NCBI GenBank assembly: GCA_034769895.1 | Contig: CM068373.1 | Coordinates: forward strand, 195,590,134-195,654,133 | Direction: 5' to 3' | Length of the DNA: 64,000 bases | Origin: Magicicada septendecula | Taxonomy: Eukaryota > Arthropoda > Insecta > Hemiptera > Cicadidae | In this document: piece after piece, positions 47,859 to 59,142 of the stretch | How the letters are laid out: every line of letters begins with the position of its first letter | Position numbering within the stretch: position 1 is the stretch's first letter | Notes under the pieces: model-generated | Told to the model about the DNA's origin: nothing | What the model saw: the letters and a program-made list of their open reading frames with translations, nothing else | The model's database searches: none | Translations under genes and position numbers: made by a program

Positions 47859-49160
47859 TTAGCCACCATCGTCAAAAAGGTATCTTACATATTTATAGAT
47901 TAAATGATTTTTATTTACATCCACTTTATTATTATTATTTTTATCATAAACCATTACCTCTATGTCATTCATTTTCCCTTTTATTATTTCATAAGACTTG
48001 TCACTATTATTTGTTTTTATCCCGCCTCCGTGAATATTTGTTGTTACACCCTGGTAAATTATTTTCTCATCATATTCCTCCACTACAAGTACACTAATTC
48101 TTCCTGCAGGTACATATTTATCATCAATATAATCATTGTCTACTACTACACAAGGTATGTCTACATTATTTATCATAACTCTCTTTATATCCATCTTCTC
48201 TATCAGCTCTACATAACCTCTATTTATTTTGAACCACTCTAACTCTTTCTCTCTCTCATAATCACTTTCATCACAATACCTGTCACCACACCACTGACCT
48301 ACTTCACTCCATGCAAAGGGCACAACAAACTTACTATACCACTTCCTGGCTTTTCCAGGTTTACAAAAAATTAGGGGACTGCTTGAAGACACCTTGTCTT
48401 CCACATAATTAACGGAGGAAACTCTGTCCTCAAAATTCACTACTAGCGGAGTCCTTACTCCACTTATATCACGGGGAAAATTTGCCCTTTGCCACCCTAA
48501 CCTTTCATCACACTCTCTCTCAATTTCATCAACACTCGCTAACATTTTGTTATTAAATTCTACTTCACCACAAACTTCATCATCACTATTTGTTTTCACC
48601 ACATCATTCTTAAATAGCTCGTTTTCAACTATTTTATCACTATCATTTATTAATTCATTTTTACAACTGTAACTTACCTTGTTAATTATTTCTTCGCTAT
48701 TACCAAATACATTATTACCACTTACCTGTGTTAACTCAACTTCTGTACTCTCTTTTAACTGACCTCTATTCTCCTCCCGCTTCTCGTCTTGTTTATTCAT
48801 CTTTGTGATTAGTTCAAAATGTTTATCCCAATTTTCATTCATTTTTATCAACAAGTTCATCACGTCCTCCAATGTACGCTCCTTTTTTTCTACCCCCACT
48901 CTGTCGTTATCATTATCATTAGGCCTATTTTCTGTCTTATTCTCTACCACTGTTATTTCAACTATCTTACCTTTATCACTGGTCATCTCACTATGTTTAT
49001 TGATTTCCGCAAATATTCCTTCCTCTTGTTCTTCCATTCGGGTTAATCTATTGTCTAAATTACCCCATTCCTCGTCTGTCATCTCACCCACAACACCTCG
49101 AAATTCATTCTCCCACTCATCCCAAACAAAATCACTCTCATTACTTTGTATTATAGACAT
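47859..49160 (-). CDS. Gag-like ORF of element C, 433 aa, uninterrupted
   Basis: The best-preserved copy of the family's only protein. The start MSIIQSNESDFVWDEWENEF at 49160 is shared with element D; the frame is open further upstream but without conservation. Order: an acidic Trp-rich N-terminus (about 1-40), then a charged coiled-coil-like region (about 75-140, DVMNLLIKMNENWDKHFELI). A Asn/Ser/Val-rich linker follows, then a conserved block (about 215-330) with ANFPRDISGVRTPLVVN, KPGKARKWYSKFVVPFAW and a C-terminus YLFDDGG. No zinc knuckle, protease or polymerase motif. A TATATATAAAAG motif lies 20-40 bp upstream of the ATG. The position just after the primer site suggests a Gag-like particle protein; function is not shown. 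Confidence 0.8.
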   Translation of the reverse strand: MSIIQSNESDFVWDEWENEFRGVVGEMTDEEWGNLDNRLTRMEEQEEGIFAEINKHSEMTSDKGKIVEITVVENKTENRPNDNDNDRVGVEKKERTLEDVMNLLIKMNENWDKHFELITKMNKQDEKREENRGQLKESTEVELTQVSGNNVFGNSEEIINKVSYSCKNELINDSDKIVENELFKNDVVKTNSDDEVCGEVEFNNKMLASVDEIERECDERLGWQRANFPRDISGVRTPLVVNFEDRVSSVNYVEDKVSSSSPLIFCKPGKARKWYSKFVVPFAWSEVGQWCGDRYCDESDYEREKELEWFKINRGYVELIEKMDIKRVMINNVDIPCVVVDNDYIDDKYVPAGRISVLVVEEYDEKIIYQGVTTNIHGGGIKTNNSDKSYEIIKGKMNDIEVMVYDKNNNNKVDVNKNHLIYKYVRYLFDDGG

Positions 49161-49365
49161 TTTTAAAGTTCGTTTGTATAACACTTTTATATATAAAGCT
49201 ACTATTTTTCTATGCTTAAACACCTACCACATTGTGAATCACAATAACATAAACCTAACCTACTTAATTATGTACGATTAAATTTTTATACATTCGTCAT
49301 TACCACATCCTATTTTCCGTGTATTAAAATAGGTCTATCTCGTATAAAATTATAATTAAACGAAA

Positions 49366-49385
49366 ATCCTGGCAGCGCGTCGCCA
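49366..49385 (-). other. Primer binding site of element C
   Basis: On the minus strand, two bases after the LTR: TGGCGACGCGCTGCCAGGAT. It starts with TGG, complementary to a tRNA CCA tail, and its complement ends in ATCC..., as a tRNA T-arm does. It differs from the site of element A, so family members have changed primer tRNA. Confidence 0.75.
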
Positions 49386-49387
49386 TT

Positions 49388-50732
49388 TGTAACAATAAAA
49401 AAAGGAGCCAAAATATATAAAATAAATATAACCACTACCAGGACTTACCTGCACGCAATTACAACACTTACCTGTTATTGAAATTCTACCAGAAGACCAA
49501 GGTCGCCACGATTATTTTTTAGATAGGATAAAATATCGAAAACCTTTACACTCCACCTTAAATAAAAAGGACAATTTAGCAATCTGACCCCACCCAATTA
49601 ATAATTCAGAAAGATTCCGGTCCGTTAGACGAATTTCGCAACACAGAAATGAGAAAATGGTAATGACGAAATAACTTAGACTAACACATTGTTTTGAAGT
49701 AAACTAAATAATTTTAATTAATTAAAAACCGTTTTAATGATTAGCACAAGAACACTAAAACACATTTTGAAATATACATTTATGGATCATATTTAAATAT
49801 TATATAAGACAGCCCATTCTGCCCACACACACTCTCACACAATTTAATACTTTACCCCTTTGTTTATTATACTTTACAAATCCCTTTTTTGTATTGAAAC
49901 TGTCCACTACCGTGATTCTGTACGAACACGTGTTTTGTCCCCGATTCAATGTCCGTTAATTCGCTTTGTCGTCATTTCACTGTACTAACTTCTGACGGCG
50001 ATATGTTTAGTAAATCCTGGGGTCCCGGTCGGTCTTATTGAATTAATTACACTTTATAACACTACCGACCGGGCCCGAAACCAAAACTGTGAGCGTCTGT
50101 TACTGGATGCGGCTCTAGCTGACTGTATGGCGTCTCTGGCTAATGTCGACTGTTCCGTCACGGGTGAACGTAACAGGTACATGTACCTGTTCCTGGAGAG
50201 TAGCTGATTCTCTACTGCCACGATGTTTTCGTCGCTCCAGCTTCATTTGCTGGTGTGTAACCATTCTATATATGGAATGGGGCTAACATATGTGGATGAC
50301 CAGAGCTTAATATTGGGCTTGGCTCTGCTGATGTCATTGGAAAGACCGGATTTAGCCATGACTTCCTGCCGCTCAAAAAGCACATTGCGGAATTTTGTCC
50401 GTCCCAGGACATCCGGTTTTTGTCTGGATGCGTCACTCAGATTTGTGGTGATACAGTTGCGTCTGTGTGCTGTTTACGCAAGTACAGATTTCTGCGAATT
50501 TTGTGGAGATGCAAATTCCTCTGCCGCATTACACCACTGAAATTGCGCGTCGCCTTTGTTCCAAACGCTGTTTCTCAACTCTGGTCTATTACCCTGACAA
50601 ATACGTTGCACAATACAATTACAGTTTTACAAGTTTATTATACCAGTCCGCCCGAAAACGAAATAAGTAAAATATATATGTAAGCCCCAAACGTTTAAAA
50701 TAAAAAAAATACCCAAAATTTGACCCGCTACA
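49388..50732 (-). repeat. 5' LTR of element C
   Basis: 1345 bp partner of 43568-44913. It keeps the 20-bp palindrome (50172-50191) and CAG|GTAAGT on the minus strand (49443-49451), 55 bp before its 3' border. Confidence 0.93.
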
Positions 50733-51465
50733 CTAGACAATAAAAATTCTACAAGAAAGACTATTTAAAGATTATGGTACACCCTTACATCTGATATCTG
50801 ATAATGGACCTCAGTTTAAATCGAAAGAATTTAATGACATGTGTTTTAAATTAGGGATAAATCATATTACAGTGACCAAGTACAGACCGCAAGGAAACCT
50901 AGCAGAAAGATACTTGCGTAACTTAAAATCAGCATTAATATTTTATCACGCTAAAGACCAGACAACCTGGGATCAAAATATATCATGGATACAATTTGTG
51001 TTCAACTCAGCGTATCATGAAGGACATAAATCAACACCATTTGATTTACTGTACAAGTATAAACCAAACCATCCTTTAACCACGAAGTGGAAAATCCATG
51101 AGTTATTGCCCCGCGACATAAATGAGAATAACATATGAAAAATATGGAACGAAGCTCGTGCAAATTTGAGAGCGAATTTAGAAAAATCAAGGAAGTATCA
51201 TGAGCAGAATAATAGGCAAATAGAGTATAAAGTAGGTGATTTAGTAATGTATAAAACTCATCCTATGAGTAAAGCCGTTGAAAGGACCACTTCGAAACTA
51301 TCATACCGATGGTGTGGCCCCTACCAAATTCATAAGTTCACCACCCCCATTACTGTAGCACTGTATGAACCCAATACAGAAAATTACGTTCGGAGAAGTC
51401 ATCTGTCTCAAATAAAAAAATTGTTTTCATGTCAAAATAAAGAAGCACGACTACGAGAAAGATAG

Positions 51466-52051
51466 TAAACCGAGAATACTACTTAAGTATTGAGAATAAA
51501 ATATGTTGTATATACTTATACAGAAATACGATAAGATTTTGCAACATCCTATACCGTAAATGAGTATAAACTCAAACCCCTCGTACGAATACTAGCGAGG
51601 CCTGATCAACCTTAGCTAATGTCCTGCGAGAATGATATAAAGAATGAGAAGTCAGCTGACGATGAAGATGACGATGACGAGAGAGAGAAAGAAAAAAAAA
51701 AATCCCTAGTGCAGTAAACTAAAAGTAATTCGATTGTTATTACAATACGTGATTATTATTAGTAACATACTCATGAGTAGAACTCCGTAAAATGAGTGAT
51801 GAATTCAAGCAAAAAACCAGTAGTAGATGTAAGATTTAAAATAATGTAGATTTATGTTTTGTGTATTTTATGTGTAGTAGATGTAGTAGAATTTAAATAT
51901 TTTGTGTAAGTGTAAGATAATCAATTGATGGATAGAAATAATCTGAGAGAGAGAAATTTCAGTATGAAGTTCTGTGTCCAAATGTAATTGTGTTTATTAG
52001 ATTTTCTATTATTACCCCACCACCCCGTATTCATCGTTAGGTGCAGGAGGA
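51466..52051. other. Gypsy 3' untranslated region and polypurine tract
   Basis: Between the integrase end and LTR2, 586 bp. No envelope-type gene. The purine-rich GGTGCAGGAGGA (52040-52051) directly precedes the LTR and serves as polypurine tract. A purine stretch (51670-51703) lies upstream. Confidence 0.7.
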
Positions 52052-53278
52052 TGTGACGATTTTAAAAAATATTTAAATCTCACAAATAAAAAATTTTTGC
52101 TTTCTAACAAGTAAGAGTATTATCCACCCCTTACCTATACCTAGATTCCTGCATCAACTTGAAATTGTCCCATACCAACACGCAAAGAACGGTGTTATTT
52201 AGCTAATAATAATAATTACGTTAATTATTTAAAATACGTACTAAATAAATAAGGAAATTCCTAATTCATAACAAAAGTAAAATAAAGTATTACAATTTAA
52301 TTAATGAATAATTAATACTAAATAAAAGAACGAACTATTTTCTCAGTACATAAAACCGCGCCAGCTTACTGACCCCTCGCCGCTAAACTATGCAGACATT
52401 CGCTAGTGAAACTTCGACATGTAAAGATGTCAGTTTTGTTTTGTCCACATACACGTAGGTGTATGCCGTTAAAAGATTATATCCAGTTTGTGGTGATATC
52501 GTTTTGAAAAATGTAGCGTGGAAATAATAAAAAATATATTATGTAGTGTGTGAAGAGTTATAAAAAAAAAAGAAAGGAAAACGTAGCCGACACATCTCTT
52601 AAAAAATAAAACTAAGTGGTAAGATATGTTACTTACCAGACTTTAGTACTGCAAAATAAGAACTGTAATTAAGGTGTAAAATGTGAACAACTAACTCCAG
52701 AAGTGGAAAACTCAAACTACAACAGTATGAACTTCCAGTAAAAAATCCGATCGTCGAGACTACCAGATACAATCAACATAATGGAGCACCAAGAGGAACC
52801 ATGTATTGCACCCTAGAAGACGACAGAAGATGACCATCATGGACCCCACAACAACCTCATGTTAAATTCAGGTGATATCCAAACATAACATTTGTAAAAA
52901 TTTGTTTCAACAAGAGAAGTAACAAAAGAACAGTAAAGAACTTTTGGTAATTTAAAGAATAACTTATAAGATTTGTAATTTCTGTAATGAAGTAGTAGTA
53001 ACATCACGATATCTAAATGTAAGGTAATTCTGTAAATTACAACCAACATTATTCTTCAAATAATTTGGTTAAAGTTGTGATAAATTAAAACATAACAAAG
53101 TTGAGACCCGGATCCGAGGTACTTAAAACAATATCTAGATGAATACTTTTGAGATAAAAGGAATAAGACATTTAATATTTTTAAAGCATTAAATGGAGAA
53201 TTTACTAGAGTAATTCTTTTAAAAGCAAAGTAAACCATGAGATTTGAATAATAATAAAGAGATGTTTTTGCTAACAAT

Positions 53279-54666
53279 TGTAACAATAAAAAATATACCG
53301 AAATATATAAAATAAATATAACCACTACCAGGACTTACCTGCACGCAATTACAACACTTACCTGTTATTGAAATTTTACCAGAAGACCAAGGTCGCCATG
53401 ATTATTTTTTATATAGGATAAAATATCGAAAACCTTTATACTCCACCTTAAATAAAACGGACAATTTAGCAATCTGACCCACCCAATTAATAATTCAGAA
53501 GATTCCGGAACGTCTAGACGAATTTTTTCAACACAGGAATAAGACAGTGGTAATGACGAAATAACTTAGTCTAACACATTTTATCGGAAGTAATCCTTAT
53601 TTTTAATGAGCGATTATTTAATAAACATTTGTACAGTTAAATTTTTAGTATATTGCTTGAAAACTTTAGTACCTTTTTTCCCTATGTTTTGTCTGATTAG
53701 AATGTAATTATAAACTTGTGTAACTTAGTTATTATTACTTACTACTAGATAGACTGCCCAGTCTGCTTTTCTTCCTCTCTCTCACTCATTCTTATTTAAA
53801 ACAATAAAAAAAACTTTTATTTTTCTTTTATAAATTCACTTGTGTTTCTACGAACTTGCGGTCGCGATTCTGGCCAGACACGTGTCCTTCGTTAACCCGG
53901 TTAGTTGCCCGTTTATTCACTCCACTTCACTTATTGGAAACTAGTTATGTCCGTTAATTCCTCGGGTCCCGGTCGGTCCTACTGGATTAATTACATTTAC
54001 GCCACTCGACCAACCGGGCCTCAAACAAAACTGTAATTGTCTGTAGCAGTGTTGGCGTCCTGTTGATTGTATGGCGTCTCTACTTAAAGTCGACTGTGTC
54101 ACGGTGAACGTAACAGGTACATGTTCTCTTTGGAGGGAAGTTGTTCTTCAATGCCACGATGTTTTCGTCGTCGCTCCTTGCTCCTATGCTGTGGTGTAAC
54201 CATTTTATATATGGAATGGAGCTAACATATGTGGATGACCAGAGCTTAATATTGGGCTTGGCTCTGCTGATGTCATTGGAAAGACCGGATTTAGCCATGA
54301 CTTCCTGCCGCTCAAAAAGCACATTGCGGATGTTGTTCGTCCCAGGACATCCGGTTTTGTGGCTGGCTGCGTCACTCAGATTTGTAGTGATACAGTTGCG
54401 TCTGTGTGCTGTTTACGCAAGTACAGATTTCTTAGAATTTTGGTGGAGGTAAATTCTTCTGCCGCATTACACCACTGAAATTGCGCAGCGCCTTTGTTCC
54501 AAACGCTGTTTCTCAACATCGTGCTGTTGCTTGGAAAATAACGTTGCACAATACAATTACAGTTTTACAAATTTATTATACCAGTCCGCCCGAAAACGAA
54601 ATAAGTAAAAATATATATATACCCCATACGGTTAAAATGAAAATACCCAAAATTTGACCCGCTACA
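53279..54666 (-). repeat. 3' LTR of element D
   Basis: In element orientation TGTAGCGGGTCAAATTTT ... TTGTTACA. It has a CACGTG box at 53879-53884 and CAG|GTAAGT on the minus strand at 53333-53341. The palindrome of C is reduced here to AACAGGTACATGTTC. Confidence 0.93.
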
Positions 54667-54675
54667 ATACCCCCT

Positions 54676-54716
54676 CGATGAGAATTCTGCTGTTCACGAC
54701 AGAAGAAATCTCATCG
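54676..54716 (-). other. PPT-adjacent stem-loop of element D
   Basis: 41 nt: arms CGATGAGA.../...TCTCATCG with 16 of 18 positions paired. It lies beside the C-run complementary to the polypurine tract. Confidence 0.85.
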
Positions 54717-57655
54717 ACAAACCCCGAAGAGGACCGGTGAGGAACTAGTGCCAACAACCCCCTTGTTCTTAATCTCATGGGTACACGACCCCCCCTGGCT
54801 CAGCGACCATGGACTCATCTGAACGAGATCACTGGACTTCTCCGTAAGGGATCCCAACACCAAGAAATCGATCAGACTCGCACCACAGCGCTCCTCGCCT
54901 TCTAACATGCTACCCCAAAAATCCTCAATCCCTGGCTAAAATTATCCCAGCTCCTCTACCGATATGGTTCCCCTTTTGTGCAAGCTGGGCTGCCTTTAGC
55001 AAATACTGGGCTCACACACTAACATTACATATTACCATAACACATAAAAATTAAAACTTTCTTTTAAAATTTATCAAAAATTTAAAAAATTCAAAATTCA
55101 AAAAAAATCCTTTATCAAAAAATTCTCTTCCTCTTTTTCTAAATTTTTGTTTCACATGACTTAACATAGACATTTCTAATAATATAAACACATCCTTATT
55201 CTAACAGGAGAATCACTTATAGACTACCAATACAATACAATACAATCAAATAAACATGGTTAATGCACACATAATAAAAAAAATCATTACTCAAAATATT
55301 CACTCGCTGGCAGGCGAAAAATCGTTTTTTTTTTTTTTTCAAAAAAAATTAAAATTTTCAAAATTTTAAAATTCAAAAAAAAATTAATTTTATTAAATTT
55401 ATTTATTCAATAACATATTTATTAAAATTATTCAAATATTGGTTTGAATTAGTTAAACAAACAAATTAAAATTGCCTTCCTACTATACAACTTAGTAGGT
55501 GTATGACCTCATCAGCTGATCGTAACTAGGTCAAGTCCAAAACCCTTGACCTACATATGTTATGCATGCTTTCTGAAAATACACTGAACATCTGTAATAT
55601 CCTAACTGGAAATACAAAACATAATAAAATACACATTTAAAACAAACAAAATATTAATATAAATAATAATCAAATTGGCATTTAAATTATTTAAAATAAA
55701 CAATTCTTAATTTTACATTTGAAAATTCTACCAAAAGTTTGTCACTGGCTTTGAAAAAAATAAACAATTGTATAATCTTGATTATAAATTCCTCTCTTTA
55801 GTTAACAGTTTAATTCTACATTACGGTGGGTGTTGTAACTCATTTATTCTCATTTACTGTATTAGATCTCTATACATATATAAACTTTCTCCCTCCTACT
55901 CTAATATTAATCAACCTCAACTCCCATGACACCCAACTCTATAAAAAATATCTACTAATCAGGACACTCTAAACCCCAACTTATCATTTAACACAAAACG
56001 CCACCTTCTCTACATATAAAATACTCTCTAACCCTTTGTATATAGGATACGTGTTTCCCCTACCCAAAAAACTCAATTCCCTTATCTGGCGGCCCGGATT
56101 CTACCTAAGGCGGCCCCTTCCCCACAAAAATCTATTCCTATCCCGTCCCAACCCTTGTTGCGGACTCCCCAAATACACTACCCCCTAATACAAAATTGCC
56201 ATCCCCAAAATTCTCAATCTCATTACATTACTACAATTACACAAAATAACCTCATTAACTATAAAAACAACAATATATCACTCAAAATCTACATAAAGCC
56301 TCCATTACCACTGTGTCAACATCTATATTTCACAAAATTCTGTTATATCACATCAACTCAAAAACAACATTACATTATATTCATCTCCATCATTTCACAT
56401 TCAACTTTTAATTCAACTTGGACAGGTCTACATGTCCCATAAAACATTTATCACCCATGAATTATCTTTTATTAATTTGCATAAATTATTGTTATTTTGT
56501 TTCTCATATTCTTTTTGTCTTTACTTCAAAATATCTGTAGTACATTAAACATTAATTACTTGTAACATTTACAAACCAATATACCAGTGACATGGTATTG
56601 TTGATCAGCTGATATCCTAACATAATAAAAACACATTTCATGATTGAACAAATTATATGAAATATACATATTTATTTTTATTTATTCTCCCTTCTCCCCT
56701 CATTGTTTCCCCTTTTTTCTGATTCTGATGCTTATGTTAACCTGCCAGACGATTTACTTATTGGCTTAAACACATACACACATAATAAAATTACATATTC
56801 TTATCAATGCTTATCTAACAGACAACAATAAAATAATACACTTAAAATTATAGCATGAACACCTTAATTTACGAGTCTGAGCATATAATTATTGTATACA
56901 TTATCATATAATATTTACATCAATAATCGTCTAACCCATTCATAACCTTTTACCATTTGACTTTCTTGAAATTTTCAAAATTTATTATTAATAATCATTA
57001 TTTATCATTTTTCATTTATTATTAAAATTTTTTAATTATTATTTTTATTAAACACAATGATTGCATTAAAATCTCACTATTGCATTAACACCTCAATCAC
57101 ACCTGTAAACAGCTTTTATTATACATGATTATAAAATTTGTCTACTTACAATTCCTTTAACATGCTATACACACAAAACATAATCACCACCATCTCTGAA
57201 ACATTTCACAAAAATTATTAATTTAAATTAAATAATCTATCATTCATTACCAAACTTCCATCTCGTAAAATAAACTGAATTTACAAAAAAAATTAATTAT
57301 ACAACCTTTACATACTCAATTAAAATATTTAAAATATATCAAATTGTTTTAATTAGATTAATTATTAACAATATAGAATTCATTACCATCCAAACAATTA
57401 TGATTCTCTGATTACTTGTTTTCAAAATTAATTTGGTTTATTTATTTAAATTGCCAAAATATTAGTCTTATTGTTATAACAATTAATTACTTACATACAC
57501 TGTTCACTTAACCACAACACATACCATTGGCTTTACTACATATTTATTTACACATTTACTTCGGTATTTATTCAGTCATCATATCTCAATATTCAAATCA
57601 GCAAAGTCAAATAGCTTAAAACAAAATATTTAACTGTCTTTTGCTGTTTTCTATT
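54717..57655. other. Non-coding internal region of element D
   Basis: No gene. Conserved block (54720-55020), poly-T/poly-A run (55325-55390), ATCAGCTGAT at 55511-55520 and 56604-56613. Collinear with element C. Confidence 0.7.
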
Positions 57656-58917
57656 TTAGCCACCATCGTCAAAAAGATATCTTACATATTTATAGATTAA
57701 ATGATTTTTATTTACATCCAATTTATTATTATTATTTTTATCATAAACCATTACCTCTATGTCATTCATTTCCCCTTTTATTATTCCATAAGACTTGTCA
57801 CTATTATTTGTTTTTATCCCGCCTCCGTGAATATTTGTTGTTACACCCAGGTAATTTATTTTCTCATCATATTCCTCCACTACAAGTACACTAATTCTTC
57901 CTACAGGTACACATTTATCATCAATATAATCGTTGTCTACTACTACACAAGGTATGTCTACATTATTTATCATAACTCTCTTTATATCCATCTTCTCTAT
58001 CAGCTCTACATAACCTCTATTTATTTTGAACCACTCTCTTTCTCTCTCTCATAATCACTTTCATCACAATACCTGTCACAACACCACTGACCTACTTCAC
58101 TCCATGCAAAGGGCACAACAAACTTACTATACCACTTCCTGGCTTTTCCAGGTTTACAAAAAATTAGGGGACTGCTTGAAGACACCTCGTCTTCCACACA
58201 ATTAACGGAGGAAACTCTGTCCTCAAAATTCACTACTAGCGGAGTCCTTACTCCACTTATATCACGGGGAAAATTTGCCCTTTGCCACCCTAACCTTTCA
58301 TCACACTCTCTCTCTATTTCATCATCACTATTTGTTTTCACCACATCATTCTTAAATAGCTCGTTTTCAACTATTTTATCACTATCATTTATTAATTCAT
58401 TTTTACAACTGTAACTTACCTTGTTAATTATTTCTTCGCTATTACCAAATACATTATTACCACTTACCTGTGTTAACTCAACTTCTGTACTCTCTTTTAA
58501 CTGACCTCTATTCTCCTCCCGCTTCTCGTCTTGTTTATTCATCTTTGTGATTAGTTCAAAATGTTTATCCCAATTTTCATTCATTTTTATCAACAAGTTC
58601 ATCACGTCCTCCAATGAACGCTTCTTTTTTACTACCCCCACACTGTCGACATCATTATCATTAGGCCTATTTTCTGTCTCATTTACTACTACTATTGCTT
58701 CAACGATCTTACCTTTATTACTTGGCACCTCACTATCAATATCATCACTGTGCTTCTTAATTTCCGCGAATATTCCTTCCTCTTGTTCTTCCATTCGTGT
58801 TAACCTATCGTCTAAATTACCCCATTCCTCGTTTGTCATCTCACCCACAACACCTCGAAATTCACTCTCCCACTCGTCCCATGCAAAATCACTATCATTA
58901 CTTTGTATTATAGACAT
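57656..58917 (-). pseudogene. Gag-like ORF of element D, frameshifted
   Basis: Same protein as in element C (start MSIIQSNDSDFAWDEWESEF, end YLFDDGG). A 4-bp loss in the CT-rich run near 58037 shifts the frame, leaving 58917-58021 and 57991-57656. A second, in-frame loss of 51 bp near 58322 removes 17 residues (after NSDDE) between short direct repeats ATTTCATCA. Because the LTRs are nearly identical, at least one of these changes may predate insertion. Confidence 0.85.
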
Positions 58918-59120
58918 TTTTAAAGTTCGTTTGTATCACTTTTATATATGAAACTACTATCTTTCTATACTTAAACACCTACCACATTGTGAATCACAAT
59001 AACATAAACCTAACCTACTCAATTATGTACGATAAAATTTTTATACATTCGTCATTACCACATCCTATTTTCCGTGTATTAAAATAGGTCTATCTCGTAT
59101 AAAATTATAATTAAACGAAA

Positions 59121-59140
59121 ATCCTGGCAGCGCGTCGACA
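59121..59140 (-). other. Primer binding site of element D (one base changed)
   Basis: On the minus strand TGTCGACGCGCTGCCAGGAT, as in element C but with TGG changed to TGT at the third base, next to the expected CCA pairing. Confidence 0.7.
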
Positions 59141-59142
59141 TT

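Larger units (their letters stand above)
43568..50732 (-). mobile_element. LTR element C, complete
   Basis: 7165 bp, minus orientation, with the 4-bp duplication CTAG on both sides (43564-43567, 50733-50736). LTRs of 1346 and 1345 bp differ by roughly 1% (about a dozen substitutions noticed). Order on the minus strand: 5' LTR (50732-49388), primer site, uninterrupted gag-like ORF, 2.9 kb non-coding, stem-loop, polypurine tract, 3' LTR. No pol genes. It sits in the integrase region of gypsy copy 1. Confidence 0.95.
40986..51465 (+). pseudogene. pol: pol of gypsy copy 1, interrupted by element C
   Basis: Retroviral-type protease, RT, RNase H and integrase polyprotein. Counting from 40986: protease Asp75 (LIDSGSTRS); RT with Asp336 (IMDFNQAFHQI) and YLDD at 398-401; RNase H with Asp548, the YELE motif (586-589), Asp614 and Asp657. 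The frame stops at TAA 43080-43082 and TGA 43158-43160. The integrase zinc region (HSSTIGAHMG...CEIC) and first catalytic Asp (YIDYSGP) follow. Element C splits the gene at 43567/50737, after which the second Asp (SDNGPQF) and Glu (GNLAERYLR) appear. A TGA stands at 51136-51138. The end (51166-51465) contains the usual GDLVMYKTHP and RSHLSQIKK motifs. One base also seems missing at the insertion site. Confidence 0.93.

Noticed and set aside
51466..52051. Search for an env gene in the gypsy element
   Set aside because: Only 586 bp lie between integrase and LTR2 and there is no open frame with a signal peptide or membrane anchor.
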